Assembly: GCA_002104895.1 (NCBI GenBank)
Contig: MCFG01000100.1
Coordinates: forward strand, 75,001 to 139,000
Direction of reading: 5' to 3'
Source of the DNA: Anaeromyces robustus
Taxonomy: Eukaryota > Neocallimastigomycota > Neocallimastigomycetes > Neocallimastigales > Neocallimastigaceae
DNA length: 64,000 nucleotides
Shown piece after piece: positions 50,033 through 64,000 of the stretch. The notes beneath the pieces were generated by a model. It made no database searches. It was not told the DNA's origin and was given only the letters and a program-made list of their open reading frames with translations. Position 1 is the stretch's first letter. The number at the start of each line of letters is the position of its first letter. The translations under genes and the position numbers were made by a program.

Positions 50033-51712
50033 TTATTTATTTTATATACATAATAATAACATTTATTATTAATAATAGTTTTATTAAAATTAGTATATAA
50101 GTCTATTACGCAATTTAATTTATATATATATATGTATGAACCTTTGCTTATTTTGGAAATATTGATGCTATTTTTTTTATTAAAAATATTTGTAATATAA
50201 AATTTTCATTTATTTTTGATTCAAAAAAAAATAAAAAATTAATAGTTTTTTAATTAAAATAAATAAAAAAAGCTATAATAAAGAAAATCTATATATATAT
50301 TACTGTTGCGTCGGTGTTGAGCATGTATAATCTTTATCCATTTTTCAATAACAATTAGATATTTAATTATAGATTGAAATAAAATAAATGATCTTTATAT
50401 AAAAATATAAAAATTATAATCATATATTTTGATAAAGTTATTGAATTATTATTATTAAAAATTTATTTAAATATGTAATTGTATGCTAATGATATTTTTT
50501 TATAAATATTAATATTTAATATAAACCTGATAAAAGATATAATCTATATAACAGAAAGAAAAAAAAAGATCTCTAAAAAAAAGTAAATTTTTTTAGAGAA
50601 TATTATAAAATTATCATAATATATATAATTATTATTTAAATGATATCTCGAAAAAAAAATTATAATATAAAAAAAAGAATCAAAAATTTATATATATAAT
50701 TATATAAATAAAATTTTATTTCATATATTTTTCTTATTTAATAAAATATAATAATTATAAATAAAAAGATATTTTAATATTATTAAAATAAATCTTATTA
50801 TTATTTAATCTTTTTAAAAAAAATTAGAGTTTTAAAAATGTTGCTATAAATAAGAATCATTATAATAATTACAATTTTTTTTTTAAAAATTTAAAATTAT
50901 ATGTATTTATATATAAAAAATATTATTAATAATTTATTTATGCCATTTTTATATATTTAATATAAAAAATTAAAAAATAAAAAAGTACTACAATACAATA
51001 CAAATAAAGATACAAAAATTTTTAAAAAATAAAACAAAAACTAGTTGTTATAATCATTATAATATATTATATCATAGAGATAAAAAAAAAATAATTTAAT
51101 TGTAACTGTAATAAAAAAATACATAAATAAATAAATAAATATATAAATAAATAAATAATTAAATAATTAAATAATAGTAAAATATATAAATAAAAATAAA
51201 TTATAATGTAACAATTAATAATTATTATAATTATTAAAATTTATAATAAGATAATAATATATTTCTTAATTAAATAAAAAAAATAATATAATAATATATA
51301 TCTTAATTAAATAATAAAAATAATATCAATATTAATAATTATAATAATAATCATAACAATAAAATAAGATACATAATATTATACTAAGTAATTATAAATA
51401 ATAATAATTTTTTTAAATATAATTCTATATCTTTTTACAAGTAAAAATATTTTATTCAATATTTTTTGTTATATACTACTGAAAGCTATTACATTTTTTT
51501 TATTGATGTTTCAATAAAATTTTATATGAAAAAATGACTTATTGTTTCATATAATATTTTAATAAATTAATAGCAAATTTAACATATTTTTGGATTGAAA
51601 TTAATTTTTTTCATAAAAAAAATTAATCGAAATAAAAAAATAATCATTATTTTATTATCATTATTATCATCATCATTATTATAATAGTATATACATAAGA
51701 ATATTATAAAAA
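50033..51712. other. Divergent promoter region, 901-residue gene and BZZ1
   Basis: This is 1.7 kb of A/T between two divergent starts. A GC-rich patch at 50304-50324 reads on the minus strand as ATGCTCAACACCGACGCAAC-A followed by GTAATA, a possible extra first exon or upstream ORF. Otherwise I see only A/T tracts. Confidence 0.6.
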
Positions 51713-54700
51713 ATGTCATTTAGTACAGGGTTTCACGATATACGGACAATTGAAAATTGTTTAAATGATGGTATTTTAATAAATGATATAATTTTACTCA
51801 AGTCTTAATCATATAGTATACTAACAAATATATATCAAATTAATAATATATATATTAAATTTTTTATTATATATAATAATGGTTAATTAGGTGTTCAATT
51901 TCTCCATGAATATAAGTAATTAATTATACATTATATATGCTATCTTTTTATTTTATAATAATAATATTTTTTTATACCTATATTATTTTTTATGAATAAT
52001 TGATGTCAAAAAATTAATATATATATATACATGATATTATTCATTAATATATTAAATGAATTACAGAGAATATTTAAAGGATATATTTCAGGTAGAAAAA
52101 GAATATGTTAAAAATAAACTTTCTATTATAAATAAATTTAAAACAAAGCAAGAAAAAAGATATACTTTACCTGAATTAACGTAAATACATAAAATAATGA
52201 TATTTCATTTCTACATACTAAAATATATATATGGGTTAAAATTTTCAAATTATTTCATTTTAATTAAAATTGTAATATTATATATGTAATTGAATAATAG
52301 TACTTCACATAGAGCATGGATTGTATTTTTAGGTAATATGGAAAAGAAATGTGATGAAAGGATTGTTTTATTGGAGAGATATAATACAGAAGTTGTTGAA
52401 CCCTTAAAAATAATAATTAATAAAAAAGAAGAAGAAAAGAAAAAGGTTCATATTTTATATATTATAAATATAGAATATTAAAAAAGATTATTAAAAAATA
52501 ATAAATGCAAAAAAAAATTTTTATTATATAAATAACTATATTATTGATAATTTCCAAAAAAAAAAGCAAATATTATTTTTTAAGAAATTAAGTAATTTTG
52601 TTGATAGATACTGTCAAGAAAATGAAAAGGTATAATTATTAATCAAATTAATAATAATAATAATTGATAATAAAAAATTAATAATAAAATTAATTATATT
52701 TTATATAATGTAATATAATATAATAAAAATATTATACTATTTAAATAAATAGAACAGTATTAGATATCTTGAATCATGCGATGCAGTAATGAATAATAAA
52801 AAGAAATGCGATAAAAAACAAGATAAAATGGAAAAAGGAGATAAATCAGATAAAGGTGATAAAATGGAGAAAAGTGACAAAACAGATAAAATAGATAAGA
52901 ATGAAATGAATGATATGATAGAAAAATTGACCAATGGTGCTTCAAATTATTCTTCAAGTGTTAATATAAATCAATCTACACAATCATCATTGTCGAATGT
53001 ACCTTCTAGTATATCATCAATTGCTAACTGTAATTACTATTTTAATGATGATGGTATGATTATAGATGATGAGGTAGAAAGCACAAGTACTACTAATAGT
53101 AATAATAATAGTTCTCTTGTAAGAAGACAAACAAAAAAGGTATAAATAAAAAATAAAATATTTATATATTATATAATAATTATATTATAATTTATAAGAA
53201 TAATAAATTGAAATATACATTTATAATAATTATTTTTAATATGAATAATCAAATATAAAAATATGATTGTTAAAATATAATTGTTATAACAAATATAACA
53301 AATGTAACAAATATATTTAATATATTAAATATAGGGTAAAAAAATACTTAATCCAATCATGAAAATGAATAATAAAAAAGTAATATATATAATTCATAAT
53401 TCCAATAATGAAATTTAATACTTCGAACCTGGTATAAAAATGTTAATACTTTTTTTAAATACATTTTTATGATATATTATAGAATTTTTATATTATGTCA
53501 TTAAAAGTCGCAAATGCATTAATGAATAAATTTTATGATGAAGATATGCCATATATCTTTGATGTAATAAAATAAAAAAATTTTTTTTCTTTTTTTGGTT
53601 TTTGCTTTATAATTATTATGATTTAATTAATATTAATATATAAATATATAAATATATAAATATATAAATATATAAATATATAAATATATAAATATATAAA
53701 TATATAAATATATAAATATATAAAAATATAAATATATAAATATATAAATATTTAATTAATTATTTTTTTAATAATAAAAATAATATTAGGAATTACAATC
53801 TATTAATGAATCTATATATCAAAACTTTAAGGAAATATGTACAAGACAAATCGAATATGAAAAAGAATTATATAATACTATGAATGAAAAAGATGATGAA
53901 ATATTAAGATCTTTAAATACTATTAATATTTCTAAAGATAGTATGATTTATCTTAGATGTTATTCTAAAGAATGGAATAGACCAGAAACTTATCAATTTG
54001 TACCAACTTCTCATTGGGATGATAAAGAAGAACTTGTTATTGATGGTCCAACAAGTGTAGTATTGAAAAATATGGTTCAAAAAGGTCAAGAAAGAATGTA
54101 TAAAATTGATTTGGATATTAATTCCAAAACAAGTGAATATAAAAAATTTGAAATGATTTGTAATACATGTGCAGATAATCCAAATTATTCAAAAGGTGAA
54201 ATAGATATTATGAGAAATAAGAAAAATGATATTATGGAAAATATTATTATGGCAAGAAATATTAAATTAATATGTGAAGTTCAAATCAATGAAATTTCTA
54301 AATATATTGGAAATGAACAACAAAAAGTGGAACGTCAACATGTTTTCAAACCTAAAAAAATTATCAACCCAACAGTTTGTGATTATTGTAAAGAAAAATT
54401 ATGGGGTAAAGCATATATATGTAAACTATGTACTTTTTCATGCCATATTAAATGTGAATTAAAAGTACCTTTAGAATGTAATGGTGTAAAAACAAAAAGA
54501 AAATCATTACGTATTAATTGTAGTCAAATTTCTGGTAAATTTTCTTTATTAATATTTAATCAGAGAATATATATTAATAATTTATTTGTTTATTTATTTA
54601 TTCACTATTATTTCAATTTTGCTTTATTACATTATTATTATTATATGTCATTAATATATTAAAATTATATATAATAGATACTACACAAAACATATCATCA

Positions 54701-56201
54701 CCATTTAAAACAGCGGGACCACAAAAACCATTTAATTTAGGAAATGGTATACCAAAAATAAAAGAAGAAGATGATGATGAAGAAAAATTAAATAAAACTG
54801 ATGAAACATCGGATAAATTAATAACAAAAGATAATAATAATGAAAGAAGTAAATTATACCAATGTACTGATATATCTGATGAAAAAGTTAATAATCCATT
54901 TAGTAATATTAAAGAAATTTTATGGTATATTGATAATAATGAATTTCCATCGATTACTGCAGATTCTATGATGGATATACCAACAGTAGGTGAATTAATT
55001 AAAAGGAATAGTGTAACACAAGAAGATATTGATATGTTACATATGAAACAACGTAATTCAATAGATTATACAAGTGATTGTGATTCTGGTGGTAGTAATA
55101 ATGATAATGATTTACTTTTATCACCGACAATAGAAAATAGACGCGAAAGTCGAGCTTCATCAATATATTATAATACTCATTCTGGTCATTCAGCTTTTAA
55201 TTCATCAGGTAAAAAATAAAATTAAAATTATTTGATGATATGCATAATATAAATACAAAAGGAATTATATATTATTATATTGTTAATTTTAATACTATTT
55301 CTTATTTTTATTATATCTTTTATATATATATATATCATAATGTATATATGAATATATTTTTTCATTGTAGAGAGTTATAACTATACAGTAGAGCCTAATG
55401 ATTTATTAGGAGGACTTAATTCAAATAATGAAAATGAATTAGGACGTGAAACAATTTCGATTATAGACACTAATGTAATAAATAATAATAAAAATAATCA
55501 TACAAATGAAGAAATAAATAAAAATGGAAATAATAACATAATAAATAATTCTGATAATGAAAATAACAATATAAATAATAGTAATAGAAATAGTAAATGT
55601 AGTACGACTAATACTAATACTAATAGTAATAACAATGATGCTGATGAAAACAGTGTTGAAGATAACAATAATATATTTAAAGAATGTATAACATTAAAAG
55701 ATAATTCTGATAGTCAAAAAATTAATTTAGATATTCGTCCTAGTCAAATGAGTAATCTTACTTATCAATTATCAAAATCTAAATCATTACCAATGCTATC
55801 TAGTGTTTTAGGTAATGAAGAAGAATATGAAGAAGATGGTGATGAAGATAATGAAATAAAGAAAGAAAAGAAAGAAAAAATGGCAATAGAAAGAAGAAAT
55901 AGTTATCTTCGTGAAAAATTCTATTTAAAAAATAATATTAATAGACCTCAAGAAGAAAACTTTACAAAGATGATTGCAATGTATGATTATCAGCATCAAA
56001 GTGAAGATGAATTAGATTTATCATCAAATGAAGAAGTTACACTTATAATACCCGGTATTAATTAATTTTTTTATTAAATATGATTATACGTCTATGTTAT
56101 TTTTATTTAATATATTATTAATCAATAAAAATATAATTTTATATAATATAATAATAAACTAAATTTATTAATAATTATATAATTAATAATATTTATTTAT
56201 T

Positions 56202-56236
<35 letters not shown>

Positions 56237-56752
56237 CACATTTTCACTTTTTATATATTTATTATAAAAATTTAAAGATGATGGATCAGGATGGGCAATG
56301 GTAAAAAATATTGTTACAATATATTAAAATATTATTTTTTTATTTCTATTTTTTTATATTTATATATTAAATTTATTATAATAAATATTTTTTATAATTA
56401 ATAATCAATAGGTATCATCAGCAAAAGGATGTGGTCTTGTACCAGCTAATTATTTAATGGAATGTGCAAAAGTAATTGAAGATTATACTCCAGAAGAAGA
56501 TGATAATGATAAAGTACAAGTGAAGACTGGTGATATTTTACTAATATTAGAAAAAGATTATGGAACAGGATATATTAGAGTATGTTTTAAAAAAATAGAT
56601 TTTATTAATTGTATATATTATATAATCTCTTTAAATAGAGGAAAATAAATTAATATTTTTGACAATCCATATTTTTATATAATTTAATATAGGTAAGAGT
56701 AAAAGATGAAGAAGGTTTAGTACCTTCATCCTGTGTTTCACCAATATCATAA
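51713..56752 (+). CDS. BZZ1: BZZ1-like F-BAR, C1 and double SH3 protein
   Basis: The product is a membrane-curving adaptor that couples endocytic membranes to Arp2/3-driven actin assembly. Fourteen exons give 1036 residues: 51713-51770, 51891-51915, 52067-52180, 52301-52445, 52585-52629, 52753-53139, 53335-53379, 53483-53563, 53790-54534, 54678-55208, 55371-56054, 56278-56300, 56412-56579 and 56693-56752. The F-BAR part begins NDGVQFLHEYKEYLKDIF and continues over the following exons. It is interrupted by a Lys/Asp- and Ser/Asn-rich insert (about 145-260). A complete C1 zinc finger occupies 484-530 (H-x12-C-x2-C, then C-x2-C-x4-H-x2-C-x7-C). A long Asn/Ser-rich linker follows. SH3-1 runs from ~927 (IAMYDYQHQSEDELDLSSNE) to GCGLVPANYL, and SH3-2 from ~983 (VIEDYTPEEDD) to GLVPSSCVSPIS at the end. 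Domain order equals yeast Bzz1, but the protein is ~400 residues longer. Confidence 0.9.
53639..53750. repeat. (ATATAAAT)n array in BZZ1 intron 8
   Basis: About 13 near-perfect 8-bp units, with one ATATAAAA variant, precede the exon 9 acceptor. Confidence 0.9.
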
Positions 56753-56955
56753 TAAATAACAATATCTAGTCTGGAATAGCAATAATTCTATCATAATAAT
56801 TAATTATAGTAATAATAATGATTCATGAATAATCATAATAACAATATTGCTAATTATATGATAATATTGATAATTATAAAAGAATAATTGCATTTACATC
56901 TGATACTAATTATAATAATTTTATAAACATATTTTATTACAACTGTTAATTATAT

Positions 56956-56988
<33 letters not shown>

Positions 56989-57321
56989 GTATTATCGTAT
57001 TGAAAAATAAAATTTCAATAATCATTTTGGTTAATTGAAAACATTTATTATTTCATTATAATATTAAAAAAAAAAAAAAATATGAAACTTTTATAAAGCT
57101 TAATATCTTTTTTCTTTATTTTCTTTATATTTTATAATTATACTTTAAATATTTAAATAAAAGTTATAATAATAATAATAATAATTATAATAATAGAAAC
57201 AGAAACAAAATAATAATCTTATTACTTTTTTTTTTTTTTAATAAAAAAATAAAAATTATTTATTATTATATATTATCATATAATGATTTATTAAAATTTA
57301 AGGGTATAATTTTTTTTCTTA

Positions 57322-57352
<31 letters not shown>

Positions 57353-57596
57353 AAAAACATTTATAGACAAAATTTTTAAATATTAAAAATATTACAATAA
57401 ATTTATATTATAATATTTCTTAATTATATATTAACTCTAAAAAAATATTTAAAATTATATTACATATTAAAATATTTTAATGTCTAAAAAAAATCGATAT
57501 AAAAAAAAAAGGTAAATTATAATAACCTATATCTAAAAATAATAGTAAATATATATATATATTATGAAAAAAACTATAAATTATTTATTTTTTTAA
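56753..57596. other. Convergent 3' ends of BZZ1 and CHK1
   Basis: This is 844 bp of A/T with A tracts near 56961 and 57065 and a T tract near 57325. The two genes' 3' UTRs should lie here. No gene was found. Confidence 0.75.
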
Positions 57597-61292
<3,696 letters not shown>

Positions 61293-62032
61293 ATTATACT
61301 ATAATTATTATTAAATTGAATAAATATATATAGACTATATTGAGGTTGTATAATAAGTAAAAAATATGATATAGTTTATTGGAAAATATGCAACTAATTA
61401 TATTGATAATTTAAAATAATTTAAAATATTATTATTAAATATTTTTAAGATATATATAATAAAATTTTAAATTGAAATTTGAATTGAAATTATTAATTAA
61501 CTGTTTTTATTAGATAGAATTATGTCTATTTCTTCATGTTTTTTATTTTTAATCATTCTCTCTTCTTTCTTTTTTTTTTTATTAAAAAACTAAAGAAAAA
61601 TAAACTACTATTAATTTAAATTTCATAGAAATTTAAATTATAATATGCTTTTTATTTAATTATAACTTTGCAATTTGATGTAAACATAATATTTAAAAAA
61701 AAATTTTTTTTGATGTATTAGTTTATTAATTTTGATTTATATTAAATTTGTTGATTAGGTTTTAGTATATTATAACAATAATAATATTTTGATTTTATTT
61801 TATGCAGAAAATAAAGTATATAAAACAATTTGAATTAAATTAATGTTTACTGTTTATATTTTTATGAATTCATATGAAATTCAAATGATCTTTTAGAATT
61901 TTTAATTGGGTTTATATTTTAAAAAATTTAGCCAATCATAATAAAGAAATATAAATAATATTTTTTTTTATTTTTTTTATTTTTTTTTTGTTATAAAAAT
62001 TTTTTATATATTATATAAATGACATTTTAAAA
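61293..62032. other. Divergent promoter region of CHK1 and SSF1
   Basis: This is 740 bp of A/T between two divergent start codons. I see T tracts near 61570 and 61965 but no recognisable binding site. Confidence 0.65.
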
Positions 62033-64000
62033 ATGGGAAGAAGAGTAATAATTATTATTTTTTATAATATTAAATATATTATTATATATAAAATTTATTA
62101 TATAATTATATTAATTATTAATATCGGATATTTGGAGGAATTATATACTATAATGAGAGAAGAATTAATTTTAAAATCATGACATTAAAAAAAATTCCAT
62201 TTTGCAAAATTACATTAAGTAAAATAATTTCTACTAAATGTAAATGTAGTTTTGTAGAATTTATTAAAACATATACAAAACAAAAAAACAAAACAAAAAA
62301 AAAAAAAAAAACAAAAAACAATAAAAAAAAAGAATGTTTATATCATTTTATAAATATATCAGAAAATATAATATAAATATAACAATAAATTATGTCAAAA
62401 AATTTCAATAACATTTTTTATGTTCATTGACTTTAACATTTAATTAATAATAATCTTAATATACCAATAATTATATATATTAAAATACAAAAGAAAAAAA
62501 AATAATTAATGTTGAAGCAATTTATTTTATGATATAAAGTTATAATAATAATTGATATAAAAATGATATATTATGGAATGCTAATTTTATTATATTATAT
62601 ATTTTATTTTCTTGTATTCATTTAATGTTACAATAGAGAAAGAGAAGAACTCATGTTCCAGTTGATGATGAAAAAGTTCCAAGATCTTTTGTTATTCGTT
62701 CTGGAGTTGTGGGAAGAGCTGTAAGTTATTTAGTAAGAGATGTTCGTAAAGTTATGGAACCGAATACAGCAGTGAAATTAAGGGTATCATATCTTTTACT
62801 TTTACATTTATTTAAATTTATATATTTTATAATATAATTAAATTTAATATAAATGTATATATAATAATAAAATTTACATTTTTTATTTTTTGTAATTGAA
62901 TTTAATACATTTTATATTTGTATTTTTTATCCATTAAATAACATCTATGATTAAAATTATAATAAATGAACAGGAAAGAAAAACAAATAAATTAAAAGAT
63001 TTTGTTGCTGTAGCAAGTCATTATGGTGTCACACATTTTTTAATTTTTTCACAAACAAAAGTAGGAACCAATTTAAGAATAGCACGTACACCACGTGGTC
63101 CAACATTAACTTTTAGAATTAGTCAATATTCAACAATAAAAGATGTTTTGTCATTACAAACGAATCCAAGATCTAAAGGGACTGAGTACAGAAATCCACC
63201 ACTTGTAAATATTTTTTTAAAAAAAATTTTTTTTAATAATATATATTAAATTAACATACAAATAAATATATACAAATATAGAAAAAAACAATATATATAT
63301 AATAAAAATAAATAATTATTAATTATATATTGTATTAATATATATATATAGCTTGTATTAAATAATTTTGGTGATAATAGTAGACATATGAAATTAATGG
63401 CAGCTATGTTCCAAAATTTATTCCCACCAATTAATGTTCAAACGGTAAATTTTAATACTAATGAATCAAAATGAATTCTTTTAATCAAACAATAAAAGAA
63501 AATTTTTTATTAATGTTTAATTATTATTATTCTATTAATTTAGATGAAATTAGGCGAAGCAAAAAGAGTATTATTATTAAATTATGATAGTGAAACAGAT
63601 AAAATAGATTTCCGTCATTATTATATAGGAATTAAAATAACGGGTGTTAATAAATCTATAAAACGAATTATTCAAACAGAAGTACCTAATTTAAATAAAT
63701 ATGATGATATCAGTGAATATATTTTAAGGTAATAAAAAATTAATAAAAATTTAAAAAAAAATTAACAAACATTGATTTATATAATAAATAAATTCATTAA
63801 TGAATTATATATATATATAATTATATATTTTTCAATTATTTTTTATAAAAAATTATAACAGGGAAGCACATGCTTCTGAATCAGATATAGAAGATGGACC
63901 AGATTCTACTATTGTTATACCACAAAAATTATTAAATAGAAATCAAAGAACAGAACAAAGAGCTGTTCGTTTAACAGAAATCGGTCCAAGAATGACATTA
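62033..64000 (+). CDS. SSF1: SSF1/Peter Pan Brix-domain ribosome factor, 5' part
   Basis: This nucleolar protein is needed for 27S pre-rRNA processing and 60S assembly. Exons seen are 62033-62044, 62637-62783, 62974-63204, 63352-63444, 63544-63728 and 63862 onwards; the gene runs off the right edge after about 269 residues. Exon 1 is only 12 nt (MGRR) and joins RKRRTHVPVDDEKVPRSFVI in frame, matching the basic start of yeast Ssf1. The Brix domain follows: VMEPNTAVKLRERKTNKLKD, GVTHFLIF, LRIARTPRGPTLTFR, PPLLVLNNFG, MFQNLFPPINVQ, KRVLLLNYD and RHYYIGIK. After an acidic stretch (ASESDIEDGPDS) comes AVRLTEIGPRMTL, a strongly conserved Ssf1/PPAN block. The 592-bp first intron holds only spurious frames. 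The tiny first exon is inferred from phase and similarity; the rest is secure. Confidence 0.93.

Noticed and set aside
62179-62376. 65-residue plus-strand frame
   Set aside because: It lies in the first intron of SSF1 and ends in poly-Lys from an A tract, with no conservation signal.

Overview
The window is from a eukaryote with extremely AT-rich DNA. Intergenic DNA and introns are almost pure A/T with long homopolymers, AAAT/AAAAT/TAA arrays and many small GT...AG introns. The gene content points to an anaerobic gut fungus (Neocallimastigomycota; Neocallimastix, Piromyces, Anaeromyces or Pecoramyces type). The evidence is a pyruvate formate-lyase with an N-terminal extension typical of hydrogenosomal enzymes, paired C-terminal fungal dockerins (CBM10-like, Cys-rich) on secreted proteins, a CE6-type acetylxylan esterase, and CotH-domain dockerin proteins. 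I saw no rRNA or tRNA gene and no CRISPR array.

Layout. 507-1262 (-): a tentative tiny Ser/His-repeat gene. 3056-6297 (-): pyruvate formate-lyase in two exons, flanked by two copies of a ~49-bp repeat. 6298-12211: non-coding DNA with palindromes, a minisatellite and a decayed LINE reverse transcriptase. 12212-32365: a cellulosome-component cluster made of three CotH-dockerin genes on the minus strand (A, B, C) with identical intron positions, plus one dockerin-bearing CE6 esterase on the plus strand between A and B. A decayed ankyrin-repeat gene and several strong hairpins lie in the long gap between A and the esterase. 32366-39187: gene-free, with one unrecognised relic. 39188-41829 (-): nucleoside hydrolase. 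46757-50032 (-): a 901-residue charged, low-complexity protein of unknown function. 51713-56752 (+): a 14-exon BZZ1-like F-BAR/C1/SH3/SH3 protein. 57597-61292 (-): a 14-exon CHK1 checkpoint kinase. 62033-64000 (+): the 5' part of an SSF1/Peter Pan (Brix) ribosome-biogenesis gene, running off the window.

How the genes fit together. The left half is about anaerobic fibre degradation: secreted dockerin proteins assemble on scaffolds outside the cell, and pyruvate formate-lyase ferments the sugars inside. The right half is ordinary eukaryotic housekeeping (actin/endocytosis, DNA-damage checkpoint, 60S ribosome assembly, nucleoside salvage). Most multi-exon models were joined by hand using reading frame, splice dinucleotides and family conservation.

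The most striking observations are four. The dockerin cassette is nearly identical in all three CotH genes while their kinase-like domains have diverged. The 3' flank of copy B resembles C although its coding region matches A. A 36-bp hairpin at 15782-15857 has two mismatches that are both G.U-compatible in a plus-strand RNA. Two microexons (13 and 12 nt) occur in CHK1 and SSF1.
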